The notes below the pieces were generated by a model. That model had not been told where the DNA came from, made no database searches, and saw nothing but the letters and a program-made list of their open reading frames with translations. This document shows positions 9,151 through 18,693 of a DNA stretch of 64,000 bases, piece by piece. This stretch comes from Massilia sp. W12. GTDB lineage: Bacteria; Pseudomonadota; Gammaproteobacteria; Burkholderiales; Burkholderiaceae_D. The first letter of the stretch is position 1. The number at the start of each line of letters is the position of its first letter. The DNA is taken from contig NZ_CP147776.1 in assembly GCF_037300705.1 (NCBI RefSeq), positions 2,976,001-3,040,000 on the forward strand, in the 5' to 3' direction. The position numbers were made by a program, and so were the translations under genes.

Positions 9151-10051
9151 TGGACTTTGCTGATCTGCTGCCAGCTTTTTTGCTTTCCTTCGCTTCTGTG
9201 ACGCCCTCCCTGGCCGCTTTGCCACGGTACACCCGGGTCTTGGCGGTGTCATTCCAGGGATTGCGCTTTGCTCCCGCAGCGACTGTTTTAAGACAAATCG
9301 CAGTCAAGTGTTCCATGCCGCTCGGCCCACCCAGCGGCATGCCGGACTCAACCGGCACCTGAAACCCGCCAGAAAACGTCGCCATACCATCCAATTGGTA
9401 TGCCGAAGCCTGTGGGCCTATCAGTGTAAACGTGACTTCTGTGATCCGGCGCGCTTCTCCGCGCGTGCCGCAAAATCCGCCTGTGTGCACCACCGGGGTG
9501 GCGCCATATCCTTCGATTGAAACGTTGTAGGCCAAATCGACGCCTTCCGGCTTGTCCGGCCACATCAACTGAAAGCCTTCCAGGCGCAGACCATCGTCCG
9601 GCTTGCCCAAAATCTGGCCTTCCGCCGCCACCACATCGCCTTCGCGTTCGATATGGCCGATGATGCTGATGCCGTGCGGCCCGATTTCTATCGGGCGCGG
9701 CGGGCTGGTCAGGGTGGAAGCGGCTGGCGCGCCTGGCGCAGCCTGAGGCAATGCAGCCGCACCGCCAGCGTCAAGGCCGATGCGGTCAACCCGCAGTTCA
9801 ACGCTGTTTGTCAGTGGGGTGGCGGAGATGGCGGTCACGAGCAGTTCCGCCGGCGCATGCTGAATCAGCATGACGATGCAGTCGGCGCCATTGCGCAGCA
9901 AACTGCCATGAGTATTCGGGGTGGCGAGCATTTCAATTTGCGCAAGGCAATTCGGCCCGCGCGTTACAGAAAGGCTGACGCCTTCAGTCTTGGGGTGGCG
10001 CAGCACATACAGACCTGGCTGCAAATTGACAATTGAGCTGGAGATTTCCAT
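9140..10051 (-). CDS. Uncharacterised 303-residue protein
   Basis: I choose the ATG at 10051 because GAGGAAA sits just before it and the residues upstream of it are basic and unprotein-like. The protein starts MEISSSIVNLQPGLYVLRHP and is largely beta-strand in pattern up to residue ~265, ending in a Lys/Arg/Ala-rich tail (~265-303) that may be disordered. There is a proline/alanine linker at ~105-125. I recognise no domain, signal peptide or membrane segment. A strong terminator follows. It sits between the DUF4214 gene and a patatin gene on the same strand, but spacing and terminators argue against one operon. Function unknown. Confidence 0.65.
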   Translation of the reverse strand: MEISSSIVNLQPGLYVLRHPKTEGVSLSVTRGPNCLAQIEMLATPNTHGSLLRNGADCIVMLIQHAPAELLVTAISATPLTNSVELRVDRIGLDAGGAAALPQAAPGAPAASTLTSPPRPIEIGPHGISIIGHIEREGDVVAAEGQILGKPDDGLRLEGFQLMWPDKPEGVDLAYNVSIEGYGATPVVHTGGFCGTRGEARRITEVTFTLIGPQASAYQLDGMATFSGGFQVPVESGMPLGGPSGMEHLTAICLKTVAAGAKRNPWNDTAKTRVYRGKAAREGVTEAKESKKAGSRSAKSRQA

Positions 10052-10402
10052 TTTCCTCTTTTCGCTTATCAAACCCGGGACAGTCACTTTTTTACGCTCC
10101 GTCCCTGTTTTCACATTTTTGCGGCGCGGATGCATTTGCATTTCGGGCGCCGGCTCACTTTTCCGGGTTTGCTGCACTGCAGTTAGCATAGCGCTTTTTT
10201 TCAGCCCTATGCAAGGATTATAGGCAATAAGGGCGAATTTCAAGCTGATTTTCAACGCCTCATCCATGCATTTCTGTGGATAACTTTCCAGAGAAAAATA
10301 CGGGACCGGAGTGAAATGCCGCAGCTTGCGCCGCCCCCTGCGTCCCGTTGCCAAAGCCCACCACAGTAAAGCTCAACAGGGCGCATGATACGCCGCTTTT
10401 GC

Positions 10403-11341
10403 TTACTGTTCGCGCATTTGCTTCAATTTCTGTTTCAACTGTGGCATTACTGCAAACGCTGCCTGCTCTCCTGCCAAAATCGCCTGATTGCGTGAGGCGA
10501 AATCACTGCCTTTCATGGTTCCCAAGGCGGGTTGAATCACAATGTCGGCCTCTTTCAGCTCATGGTGATTCAAACGCTTGCCCATGATGGCGAAGGTCTG
10601 CAACAGGATATCAAGTGAGCTGTTGGCGCTTTGCGCTTCCGGCTGCGAGGATATATTCACCGCGATCACCAGATCCGCCCCCATTTCACGGGCGTGACGC
10701 ACCGGCACCGGGGCCACCAAGCCGCCGTCCACATACGATTTTTCGCCGATTTTCACAGGTTGAAACACTGAGGGTACGGAGGAGGATGCGCGCACCGCCA
10801 TGCCGGTGTTGCCGCGCCGGAATAAGACCGGATCGCCGTTATGCAAATCGGTGGCGACGGCGCCAAACGGGATTTTCATCTTTTCCAGCGGTTGTTCTTT
10901 GACCGCCTTATTTATATAGGTTTGCAGCGCTTCGCCTTTGAGCACGCCGCTGGCCTTGGCAAACAGCGGCACGGTCCAGTCAGTGATGCCGGCCTCGTCC
11001 ATTTCCAGCGCCATTTTTTGCAAGGCGAAGCCATTATTGCCGGCGGCGTACAGTGCGCCGACCACGCTGCCGGCGCTGGTGCCGACCACCACGTCCGGCA
11101 CAATGCCCTGCTGTTCCAATACTTTGATAACGCCGATATGGGCAAAGCCGCGCGCTGCGCCACCGCCCAGGGCCAGGCCGATTTTGACTTTTTTGATTTG
11201 CTTTAGCGCCGCCGGCGTTTGCACAGGCGCCTGCACCGGGGCTTCAGTGGTCTTGCATGCGGAAAGGGAGAGCGCGATGCCGGCCAACAGACTCAAACTG
11301 ATGCGCTTGCTGAAACGGCGGCGGGAAAGGCAGGAATCCAT
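10403..11341 (-). CDS. Patatin-like phospholipase lipoprotein (RssA-like)
   Basis: 312 residues. The N-terminus has a basic stretch, a hydrophobic segment and the lipobox LSAC (~26-29), so it is probably a lipoprotein. The patatin domain shows the oxyanion loop LGGGAARGFAHIG (~57-69), the nucleophile elbow GTSAG (~87-91) and the catalytic Asp in VDGGLVAPVPV (~205-215): a complete Ser-Asp dyad. Predicted activity is hydrolysis of acyl esters of membrane lipids. It lies downstream of phoR on the same strand, 88 bases away, and could be read through from the Pho operon, though no link is proven. The ribosome-binding site is weak. Confidence 0.88.
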   Translation of the reverse strand: MDSCLSRRRFSKRISLSLLAGIALSLSACKTTEAPVQAPVQTPAALKQIKKVKIGLALGGGAARGFAHIGVIKVLEQQGIVPDVVVGTSAGSVVGALYAAGNNGFALQKMALEMDEAGITDWTVPLFAKASGVLKGEALQTYINKAVKEQPLEKMKIPFGAVATDLHNGDPVLFRRGNTGMAVRASSSVPSVFQPVKIGEKSYVDGGLVAPVPVRHAREMGADLVIAVNISSQPEAQSANSSLDILLQTFAIMGKRLNHHELKEADIVIQPALGTMKGSDFASRNQAILAGEQAAFAVMPQLKQKLKQMREQ

Positions 11342-11429
11342 GCGAAACGCTTATCAAAACAGAAAGGCGGCAGTATATCCCAGATTATCTGCACTTACCA
11401 GCCGCCCGGATTTCACAAACTGTCCCGCA

Positions 11430-12743
11430 TTACTCAGTTGCCCCATCCTGCCATAGTGCAGCCACATCAAAGCGGGCGGCAAATGTGGAGCCGCGCCCGG
11501 GTTCTGAGGTAATCTGCAATTGGCCATGATGGCGCAACAGTACGTGTTTGACGATGGCCAAGCCCAGGCCGGTGCCTTGCGAATCGCGTGAGCGTCCTTT
11601 ATCAACCCGGTAAAAGCGCTCCGTCAAACGCGGGATATGTTTGTATTCGATGCCAATGCCGCTATCCTGCACCGCAAAGCAGGCCCCTGCCCCGTCGCGC
11701 GTCCAGCGCAATACAATCTGCCCGCCGTCCTGGGTGTAGCGCACCGCATTTGAGGCCAGATTGCCAAACGCGCTGTGCAATTCTTCCAGACTGCCGCACA
11801 AGTCCGGGGCCGCCGCATCGTACTCCAGGCTGATTTGATGCCGCCCTTGCGACAGAGCTTGCGCATCTTGCAAGAGTTGTTGACAGAGCGCGCTCATTTG
11901 CACGCGCTCAGAGCGCGGCGTATGTTCGACAGATTCCAGGCGCGACAAGGTGAGCATATCGGCCACCAGGTTTTGCATGCGGTTGGCCTGTTCTGTCATT
12001 AATTTCAGATGCGCCAGGCGCACGTTTTCATCCAGATCCGGTTGCGCCAGAGCGATTTCCAAAAAGCCCACAATCACCGTCAGCGGGGTGCGCAATTCAT
12101 GGGAGGCGTTGGCGATAAAATCGCGCCGCACGCGTTCAATCCGGTCGAGTTCGGTAATGTCGTGCGTGACCAGAATCTGACGCCGGTTTTCAAACGGAAT
12201 CACATGCACCACCAGGCGGCGTTCGCGCTGACTGAGCATTAAGGGTTGTTCGTAACGCCCCAGTACGATGTAATCAATGAAATCCGGATGACGCACCAGA
12301 TTGGTGACGCGCATGCCGGCGTCACGTTCATATTGCAGCCCCAGATGTTGCTCCGCCGCCGGATTGCACCACTCCAGAAACAGCACATCGTCCATAATCG
12401 CCACGCCATCCGGCAGCAGATACATGGCCTGGCGGAAGCGCGCCAGCCATTCCGACAACTCGGCCTGATTGCGTTCGTCGTCGCGGCGCAGGCGGTATAA
12501 GCGGGCAAAAATGCCGGTCCATGCGCCCCAGCCATCCGGCAATTTGGCGGAGGCCGGTTCATCCAGCCAGGACGAGAGTTGGCGCAGGTAGTGCAGTTGC
12601 AGGGCAATCGCGCCCAGCGCCAGCAGCAAGGCGCAGACAAAAAAAGCGGTGCGGCCCCAAAAATAGCCGCACGCCAGCGCTGCCAGCAAAGCGCCTAAAG
12701 CGCGAATCGCCACCGGCGCCCAAAACACGACTCTAGGATTCAT
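11430..12743 (-). CDS. phoR: Phosphate regulon sensor histidine kinase PhoR
   Basis: 437 residues. Two membrane segments lie at ~10-28 and ~32-50, followed by a basic linker and a PAS domain (~100-195). The dimerisation/phosphoacceptor helix is DFIANASHELRTPLT with the active histidine near residue 215. The ATPase region shows N (NLASNAVRYTQDGG), G1 (DSGIGIEYKHI) and G2 (GTGLGLAIVKHV) boxes. This is the standard PhoR layout without a periplasmic domain; it senses Pst transporter state through PhoU and phosphorylates PhoB. It lies 7 nt after phoB and ends the pst-pho gene string. Confidence 0.97.
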   Translation of the reverse strand: MNPRVVFWAPVAIRALGALLAALACGYFWGRTAFFVCALLLALGAIALQLHYLRQLSSWLDEPASAKLPDGWGAWTGIFARLYRLRRDDERNQAELSEWLARFRQAMYLLPDGVAIMDDVLFLEWCNPAAEQHLGLQYERDAGMRVTNLVRHPDFIDYIVLGRYEQPLMLSQRERRLVVHVIPFENRRQILVTHDITELDRIERVRRDFIANASHELRTPLTVIVGFLEIALAQPDLDENVRLAHLKLMTEQANRMQNLVADMLTLSRLESVEHTPRSERVQMSALCQQLLQDAQALSQGRHQISLEYDAAAPDLCGSLEELHSAFGNLASNAVRYTQDGGQIVLRWTRDGAGACFAVQDSGIGIEYKHIPRLTERFYRVDKGRSRDSQGTGLGLAIVKHVLLRHHGQLQITSEPGRGSTFAARFDVAALWQDGATE

Positions 12744-12750
12744 TGATGCC

Positions 12751-13440
12751 TTATTTCTCGGACAGCATATAGCCCATGCTGCGCACGGTTTTGATCAAAT
12801 GCTCGCAATCTTTGAGCGCTTTGCGCAGGCGCAAAACATGCACATCCACGGTGCGCTCTTCAATCACCACATGGTCGCCCCAGACTTTATCGAGCAGCTG
12901 GCTGCGCGAGAATACGCGCTCCGGGTTGGCCATGAAGAATTTGAGCAGTTTGTATTCGGCGTGGCCGATATCGATTTTCTGCTCGTCCATCAAGACCTTA
13001 CAGGCCACCGGGTCAAGCGTGACGCGGCCCACTTGCAACACATTTTGCGCATGCTCCGGGGCTTTGCGGCGCAGCAGCGCGCGCACCCGCGCCTGCAATT
13101 CACGCGGACTGAAGGGTTTGGTGACGTAATCATCCGCGCCGCCGTTCAAGCCTGCGATTTTATCTTCTTCCATGCTCTTGGCTGTGAGCATGATGACCGG
13201 AATATCATTAAATTGACGGTCAGCGCGGACTTTGGAGAGCAGGCGCAAACCGGATTGATCGGGCAGCATCCAATCCAGCAAAATCAATTGCGGTTTGCGG
13301 CGTTGCAAATATTCCCAGGCATCGTTTGCATTGTGCACTGCGCTGGTGTGCCAGCCGGCATCTTTCAAAGAAAAACTGATCAATTCGACAATCGCCGCCT
13401 CATCTTCGACGATCAGAATATTGGTTTTATCCACAGCCAT
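12751..13440 (-). CDS. phoB: Phosphate regulon response regulator PhoB
   Basis: 229 residues, OmpR/PhoB family. The receiver domain (~5-125) has the acidic pocket VEDE, the phosphoacceptor Asp56 in LLDWMLP, Thr in MLTAKS and Lys in VTKPF. The winged-helix domain (~135-228) contains EYKLLKFFMANPERVFSRSQLLDKVWG and DVHVLRLRKAL, the recognition region that reads CTGTCAT repeats. Such repeats lie upstream of pstS and ppk1 and before the lipid genes at 30-31 kb. Located between phoU and phoR on one strand. Confidence 0.97.
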   Translation of the reverse strand: MAVDKTNILIVEDEAAIVELISFSLKDAGWHTSAVHNANDAWEYLQRRKPQLILLDWMLPDQSGLRLLSKVRADRQFNDIPVIMLTAKSMEEDKIAGLNGGADDYVTKPFSPRELQARVRALLRRKAPEHAQNVLQVGRVTLDPVACKVLMDEQKIDIGHAEYKLLKFFMANPERVFSRSQLLDKVWGDHVVIEERTVDVHVLRLRKALKDCEHLIKTVRSMGYMLSEK

Positions 13441-13483
13441 GATGTCAGCCCACAGTTTGGTACAGGAATGTTAGCAGGAAGAT

Positions 13484-13505
13484 GCCGCGCCGGCGCCGGC
13501 GCGGC
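13484..13505 (-). other. GC-rich perfect palindrome between phoU and phoB
   Basis: A 22-base perfect inverted repeat (arms GCCGCGCCGGC) sits 8 nt past the phoU stop. The minus-strand sequence after it (ATCTTCC) is not a proper T-run, so it is more likely an mRNA processing or stabilising hairpin, or a weak attenuator, than a full terminator. Confidence 0.45.
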
Positions 13506-13513
13506 AAAACGCA

Positions 13514-14236
13514 TCAGGCAGACTGGCTGTCGGCTGTCTTGCCCAGGCGGGTTGCGGCGTAGTCGGTATGGCGCACATCTTTGCCCTCGACCACGTAAAT
13601 CACATACTCAGCGATGTTTTTGGCATGGTCGCCGATGCGCTCTAAGGATTTGGCCACCCACATGGTGTCCAGCGCGGCGGAAATCGTGCGCGGATCTTCC
13701 ATCATATACGTCACCATGCTGCGCATGATGCCGCGATACTCATGGTCGATTTCATCATCCATCGCAATCAGGCGCACTGCCGCTTGCGCATCGAGCCGGG
13801 CGAAAGCGTCCAGCGCGTCATGCAACATGGTCGCCGCATTCGCCGCCACCATACGCACAATCGCAAAATGATTAATCAGATTGCCATTATTGCGGGTGGT
13901 CAAATCTTTTGCGGTGCGTGCGATTTTGCTGGCTTCATCGCCGATGCGCTCTAAATCCTTGATCATCTTGATGGTCGCCATCACCGCGCGCAAGTCATTC
14001 GCCGCCGGCTGACGTTTGACGATCAAATTGCTGCACGCCTCATCAAGTTGCACTTCGAGCTGATTGACCTGGGCATCCGCCTTGATGGCGGCGTCGGCGC
14101 GCTCCAGATTGCCGCTGCGAAACGCGGTGGTGGCGTCGAGCAGCTGGGTTTCCACCATGCCGCCCATGAGCAGCACGCGCGAGCGTATCGATTCCAGATC
14201 CAGGTCGTATTGTTTGGAGGAGTGTTCTCCCATCAT
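13514..14236 (-). CDS. phoU: Phosphate signalling regulator PhoU
   Basis: 240 residues from the ATG at 14236, chosen because AGGAG precedes it and the longer reading from 14341 would run into pstB. A second ATG follows immediately at 14233. The protein has the two three-helix PhoU repeats, with metal-site signatures in KDLERIGDEASKIA (~90-105) and KSLERIGDHAKNIAEYVIYVVEG (~190-215). PhoU links the Pst transporter to PhoR and damps the Pho response when phosphate is plentiful. It lies 28 nt after pstB. Confidence 0.96.
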   Translation of the reverse strand: MMGEHSSKQYDLDLESIRSRVLLMGGMVETQLLDATTAFRSGNLERADAAIKADAQVNQLEVQLDEACSNLIVKRQPAANDLRAVMATIKMIKDLERIGDEASKIARTAKDLTTRNNGNLINHFAIVRMVAANAATMLHDALDAFARLDAQAAVRLIAMDDEIDHEYRGIMRSMVTYMMEDPRTISAALDTMWVAKSLERIGDHAKNIAEYVIYVVEGKDVRHTDYAATRLGKTADSQSA

Positions 14237-14264
14237 GATCTTGCTTCTCCTGTGAGGGCAGGCT

Positions 14265-15047
14265 TTAGCCAAAGCGCCCGGTAATATAGTCTTCAGTTTC
14301 TTTTTTTGCCGGATGCATGAAAATCTGATCCGTTTCACCAAACTCGATCAACTTGCCCAGATACATAAATGCAGTGTAGTCCGAGCAGCGCGCCGCCTGC
14401 TGCATATTGTGGGTGACGATGGCGATGGTGTATTCCTGCTTCAATTCATGAATCAGTTCTTCAATCTTGACCGTGGAAATCGGGTCCAGCGCCGAGGTCG
14501 GTTCGTCTAATAACAGCACTTCCGGCTTGACCGCCACCCCGCGCGCGATGCACAAACGCTGCTGCTGGCCGCCGGACAGCGATAAGCCGCTTTTATTGAG
14601 CTTATCTTTGACTTCGCCCCACAGCGCAGCTTTTTTCAGCGCCCATTCCACCCGCTCATCCATTTCACCCTTGGACAGGTTTTCATACAGGCGCACGCCG
14701 AAAGCGATGTTGTCATACACCGACATCGGGAACGGCGTCGGCTTTTGGAACACCATGCCGATCTTGGCGCGCAGCATATTCACGTCCTGACGGCTGTCGA
14801 GAATATTCGCGCCCTGATACAGAATGCTGCCTTCGGCTGTTTGCCCCGGATACAGGTCATACATACGGTTGAAGGTGCGCAGCAGGGTCGATTTGCCGCA
14901 GCCGGAGGGGCCGATGAAGGCCGTCACCTTGCGCTCAAAGATCTGCATATTGATATCGTGCAGACTTTGGGTTTTACCGTAGAAAAAGTTCAGTTTCGAT
15001 ACATCCAGCGTCACATTCTGCGCTGTGGTTTGGCTTGCGTGGGTCAT
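14265..15047 (-). CDS. pstB: Phosphate ABC transporter ATP-binding protein PstB
   Basis: 260 residues, normal PstB length. Walker A is GPSGCGKST at 46-54, the ABC signature LSGGQQQR at ~155, Walker [14 protein letters not shown] just after, and the switch histidine in IAIVTHN. It powers import of inorganic phosphate through PstCA. It follows pstA by 13 nt and precedes phoU. The product is cytoplasmic and peripheral to the inner membrane. Confidence 0.97.
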   Translation of the reverse strand: MTHASQTTAQNVTLDVSKLNFFYGKTQSLHDINMQIFERKVTAFIGPSGCGKSTLLRTFNRMYDLYPGQTAEGSILYQGANILDSRQDVNMLRAKIGMVFQKPTPFPMSVYDNIAFGVRLYENLSKGEMDERVEWALKKAALWGEVKDKLNKSGLSLSGGQQQRLCIARGVAVKPEVLLLDEPTSALDPISTVKIEELIHELKQEYTIAIVTHNMQQAARCSDYTAFMYLGKLIEFGETDQIFMHPAKKETEDYITGRFG

Positions 15048-15060
15048 TGCGAATCCAGGC

Positions 15061-15927
15061 TTAATGTTGGTTCTTTTGTGAAAACAGACTGCGCGAGAGG
15101 ATGTTCAATCCCAACACGCTCAAGGTGATCAAGAGAGCGCCGCCCCAGGCCAATTGGCGCCAATTATCAAACGGGCTCATGGCGAACTGGAAAATCACAT
15201 TCGGCAAGTTGGCCATTGGTTGGCTCATATCCCAGCTCATGAACTGGTTATTCAAGGCGGTGAATAAAAGCGGCGCGGTTTCGCCGGAAATGCGCGCCAC
15301 CGCCAGCAAGACGCCAGTGACCACGCCAGCCTTCACGGCACGCAGGCGCACCATCAGGCTCACCTTCCAATGCGGCGCGCCCAAGGCATACGCGGCTTCC
15401 AGCAAAGCGGTCGGCACCAGGCGCAACATATTTTCCGTGGTGCGCACAATCACCGGCATCGCAATCAGAGAAATCGCCATACTGCCGGCCCAGCCGGCGA
15501 AGTTGCCGACTTTCACCACATACACGCCATACACAAACAGGCCGATCACGATCGACGGGGCCGAGAGCATGATATCGGTGACGAAACGGGTGAGTTTGCC
15601 AAACCAGCTGCGGTCGCCATACTCAGCCAGATAGATGCCGGCCAAAATCCCGATCGGGGTCGTGACCAGGGTGGCTAAACCGACCATCATCAAACTGCCG
15701 ACAATCGCGTTTTTCAAACCGCCGCCCTCACTGCCCGGGGCCGGCGTGGTTTCGGTGAAAGTGGCCAGGGTGATCCCGGCGGCGCCTTTGATAAACAGGG
15801 TGGCTAAAATCCACAGCAAAAAGGTGAGGCCGAACACCATCGCCAACACCGAAAAGGCAATGCCGATCTTATGCCAGACCAGGCGGCGGCGGTACACCGG
15901 ATTATCCGAACGTGCAGTCAGACTCAT
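15061..15927 (-). CDS. pstA: Phosphate ABC transporter permease PstA
   Basis: 288 residues with six predicted inner-membrane helices, the first at ~22-48 ([20 protein letters not shown]). The permease EAA-type loop appears in [32 protein letters not shown] (~175-205), which docks PstB. It forms the phosphate channel with PstC. Its start overlaps the pstC stop (ATGA), showing coupled translation. Confidence 0.96.
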   Translation of the reverse strand: MSLTARSDNPVYRRRLVWHKIGIAFSVLAMVFGLTFLLWILATLFIKGAAGITLATFTETTPAPGSEGGGLKNAIVGSLMMVGLATLVTTPIGILAGIYLAEYGDRSWFGKLTRFVTDIMLSAPSIVIGLFVYGVYVVKVGNFAGWAGSMAISLIAMPVIVRTTENMLRLVPTALLEAAYALGAPHWKVSLMVRLRAVKAGVVTGVLLAVARISGETAPLLFTALNNQFMSWDMSQPMANLPNVIFQFAMSPFDNWRQLAWGGALLITLSVLGLNILSRSLFSQKNQH

Positions 15928-16955
15928 TTCACACCTTCATTTTTTGACATGCGCACCAGCATCAGCTTGGCGATGGAGAGCACAGCCAGGGTAATCAAGA
16001 ACAGAATCAAACCCAGCGCGGTCAAGGCGGCCACATGTTCAGGCGATTGGGCTTCTGCAAATTCATTGGCCAGGGTGGATGCGATTGTATTCCCCGGCGC
16101 AAACAAGGAGGTGGCGAGTTTGTGCGCATTGCCGATCACAAACGTGACCGCCATGGTTTCACCCAGGGCGCGCCCGAGACCCAGCATGATGCCGCCCACC
16201 ACGCCATTGCGGGTATAAGGCAGCACGACTTTATACACCACTTCCCAGCGCGTGCAGCCCAGACCGTAAGCCGATTCTTTCAAGACTGGCGGCACCACTT
16301 CAAACACATCGCGCATCACCGAGGCGATAAAGGGAATAATCATCACGGCCAGAATAATGCCGGCGGTCAGCATGCCGATGCCCATCATCGGGCCAGTGAA
16401 CAATTGCCCGATCACAGGCACTTGTCCGAGGCTGTTTTTCAAAGCCGGCTGCACATATTCCGCAAACAGCGGGGCAAACACAAACATCCCCCACATACCA
16501 TAAATAATCGAAGGCACAGCGGCCAACAACTCAACCGCAACGCCCAGTGAGCGGCGCAGCCAGCTGGGGCAGATTTCGGTTAAAAACAAGGCAATGCCGA
16601 AACTGGTGGGCACTGCGATCAGGAGCGCGATGGCGGAAGAAATCAGGGTGCCGACAATCGGAATCAAGGCGCCGTATTGCTCTTGCACCGGGTCCCATTC
16701 AGCCGACCAGATAAAGCCTATGCCGAACTTTTGAAAAGCCGGGGCCGCCCCCATCATCAGCGAAGCCAGAATGCCCAGCAACACCAGCAAAACGGAAAAG
16801 GCAAACAGGAGCGTGAATTTGTGGAAAACAAAATCCTGCCAACGCTGTTTGCGCACCACAGCCTGCATTTGCTGTGCGCTTAAAGTGCTGCGATTTGCAT
16901 TCCTGTCAGGCGCGGCAGCCGGCGCCAGTGCTGCGGGAACTTGGGAAACGTTCAT
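15924..16955 (-). CDS. pstC: Phosphate ABC transporter permease PstC
   Basis: 343 residues. A poorly conserved ~45-residue cytoplasmic N-terminus precedes the first helix ([21 protein letters not shown], ~48-68). The permease loop is [32 protein letters not shown]. Six membrane helices are predicted. It lies 84 nt after pstS, separated by a hairpin that probably lowers expression of the downstream genes relative to pstS. Confidence 0.96.
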   Translation of the reverse strand: MNVSQVPAALAPAAAPDRNANRSTLSAQQMQAVVRKQRWQDFVFHKFTLLFAFSVLLVLLGILASLMMGAAPAFQKFGIGFIWSAEWDPVQEQYGALIPIVGTLISSAIALLIAVPTSFGIALFLTEICPSWLRRSLGVAVELLAAVPSIIYGMWGMFVFAPLFAEYVQPALKNSLGQVPVIGQLFTGPMMGIGMLTAGIILAVMIIPFIASVMRDVFEVVPPVLKESAYGLGCTRWEVVYKVVLPYTRNGVVGGIMLGLGRALGETMAVTFVIGNAHKLATSLFAPGNTIASTLANEFAEAQSPEHVAALTALGLILFLITLAVLSIAKLMLVRMSKNEGVK

Positions 16956-16995
16956 TGGGAATATCAGACGATGCTACATCAGACGAAAAAGGGAA

Positions 16996-17024
16996 GATCA
17001 GGCGCCAACCGCGCGCGCCTGATC
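16996..17024 (-). terminator. Intercistronic hairpin between pstS and pstC (partial terminator)
   Basis: Arms GATCAGGCGC and GCGCCTGATC form a 10-bp stem, followed on the minus strand by TTCCCTTTTTCG. Its place just after pstS fits an attenuator that lets the binding-protein mRNA accumulate above that of the permeases, as is usual in binding-protein transport operons. Confidence 0.65.
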
Positions 17025-17039
17025 ATGCACAACTGCGGA

Positions 17040-18083
17040 TTATTGCCAAACCGCTTTGCCGGCGGCGTCTTTGATATTCGCCTTCCAGCTGTCTTGCACC
17101 AGCTTCACCACATCAGCCGGCATGGACACATATTCAAGCTCAGTGGCTTGCTTGCCGCCATTTTTGAAAGCCCAGTCGAAGAATTTCAACACTTCACGGC
17201 CCTTGGCGCCATCGGCTTGCGCCTTGTGCATCAGGATGAAGGAAGCGCCGGTCATCGGCCAGGAAGATTTGCCCGGCTGGTCGGTCAAGACCACCGCCAT
17301 GCCCGGGGTCTTGGCCCAGTCAGCGCCGGCGGCGGCGGCTTTGAAGGTTTCATCATCCGGCTGCACCCATTGGCCATCACGGTTCTTCATCTGGGTGAAT
17401 TGCATTTTGTTTTTCTTGGCGTAAGCGTATTCCACATAGCCAATCGAACCACGGATGCGCTGCACGTTTGCGGCCACGCCTTCATTGCCCTTGCCGCCCA
17501 CGCCCACCGGCCATTTGATGGCGGTGCCGGAACCGACTTTGGACTTGAAATCCGGGCTGACTTTGGACAGGTAATCGGAGAACAGGAAAGTCGTGCCGGA
17601 ACCGTCAGCGCGGTGCACCACAGTGATATCGTCACCCGGCAGCTTGACGCCCGGATTCAAACCGGTGATTTCCGCCGCATTCCATTTGGTGATCTTGCCC
17701 AGATAGATATCCGCCACCACCTGACCGGTCAGCTTCAACTGACCGCCAGTGAGGCCTTCCAGATTCACCACCGGCACCACGCCGCCCATCACCGCCGGGA
17801 ATTGCACCAGGCCATCCGCAGCCAGATCTTCCGCCTTCAAAGGCATGTCCGATGCGCCGAAATCCACGGTTTTGGCCTTGATCTGTTTAATGCCGCCGCC
17901 GGAACCGATGGACTGATAATTCAAGCCCACGCCGCTTGCGGCTTTATAGCTTTCCGCCCATTTGGCGTAAATCGGATACGGGAAAGTTGCGCCCGCACCG
18001 GTAATATCCGCTGCAGCGGCCCCTGAGGAGATGACCAGAGCGGCGCCTGCCACAAAACTGCTGAAATAATTGATGAGTCGCAT
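17040..18083 (-). CDS. pstS: Periplasmic phosphate-binding protein PstS
   Basis: 347 residues from the ATG at 18083, which follows AAGGA and opens a clear signal peptide (MRLINYFSSFVAGAALVISSGAAAA). A longer frame to 18377 would place unprotein-like sequence before it. The mature protein begins at ADITGAGATFPYPIYAKW, typical of PstS. Phosphate-contact segments include GSGGGIKQI, DFGASDMPL and HRADGSGTTFLFSDYL. It delivers phosphate to PstCAB. It is the first gene of the operon, downstream of Pho boxes. Confidence 0.97.
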   Translation of the reverse strand: MRLINYFSSFVAGAALVISSGAAAADITGAGATFPYPIYAKWAESYKAASGVGLNYQSIGSGGGIKQIKAKTVDFGASDMPLKAEDLAADGLVQFPAVMGGVVPVVNLEGLTGGQLKLTGQVVADIYLGKITKWNAAEITGLNPGVKLPGDDITVVHRADGSGTTFLFSDYLSKVSPDFKSKVGSGTAIKWPVGVGGKGNEGVAANVQRIRGSIGYVEYAYAKKNKMQFTQMKNRDGQWVQPDDETFKAAAAGADWAKTPGMAVVLTDQPGKSSWPMTGASFILMHKAQADGAKGREVLKFFDWAFKNGGKQATELEYVSMPADVVKLVQDSWKANIKDAAGKAVWQ

Positions 18084-18191
18084 AAAAATCCTTGTCTGAG
18101 GTAAGCAGCGCTGTCTTACACTGCGCTGCATATGCTGGCGACGGGGGCAATCTGCTTGCGCCTGCCGTCTGCTGCGCACTGTAAGCAGGGA

Positions 18192-18211
18192 ATATGACAG
18201 CAATATGACAG
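18192..18211 (-). promoter_or_regulatory. Pho box upstream of pstS
   Basis: The minus strand reads CTGTCATATTGCTGTCATAT: two perfect CTGTCAT repeats 11 bp apart with AT-rich spacers, the canonical PhoB site. It is ~110 bases upstream of the pstS ATG, the correct side and orientation for activation of pstSCAB-phoUBR. Confidence 0.93.
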
Positions 18212-18405
18212 CTTGAAATATTTCACCACGGCAAGCCTGGCGCATAGACAAACTGGCAAGAAAAGTGGCAAAAACGCAGCGCAAATACAAAATACGCCAC
18301 GCTTTGCACAGCCCTGAACATCTATTGCCACACAGCAAGCCAACTTGCCGCAGACAATCATTTTCCGCAAAAGTCATATCGCAAAAGCATCATGTCATCC
18401 TGTAA

Positions 18406-18423
18406 ATGACAGATTAATGACAA
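18406..18423 (-). promoter_or_regulatory. Second Pho box in the pstS-ppk1 divergent region
   Basis: The minus strand reads TTGTCATTAATCTGTCAT, two heptamers 11 bp apart (one perfect, one with a single change) in an AT-rich context. It lies ~325 bases from pstS and ~270 from ppk1, so it could serve as an auxiliary PhoB site for either direction. Confidence 0.7.
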
Positions 18424-18506
18424 AAAACCGCCGTAAAACAGAATTATGACAAGCCGGCCACTTAGCGCTTGCGCAACAAATATGCGCCAAATCTTGCCGG
18501 ATTGGC

Positions 18507-18524
18507 GCGTCATCTTCCTGTCAT
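18507..18524 (+). promoter_or_regulatory. Pho box upstream of ppk1
   Basis: The plus strand reads GCGTCATCTTCCTGTCAT followed by AAAC: heptamers GCGTCAT and CTGTCAT at the 11-bp PhoB period, oriented towards ppk1 and ~170 bases before its ATG. This suggests that polyphosphate synthesis is part of the same Pho regulon as pstS. Confidence 0.75.
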
Positions 18525-18693
18525 AAACTTGCTCTACCGTATCATTGCTGCAGGGGGTAGAATCAGAACGCCTGATCTTGCCGGCATGCCTTGCCAACGC
18601 TGCAGGTGCGTCCCGGGAAACTGGCCGGCAAACGCTGCCGGCCAGCCGTCGGCGCCTGCTCCTGCGCGGCAATCACAAAGAAAGATACGCCAT

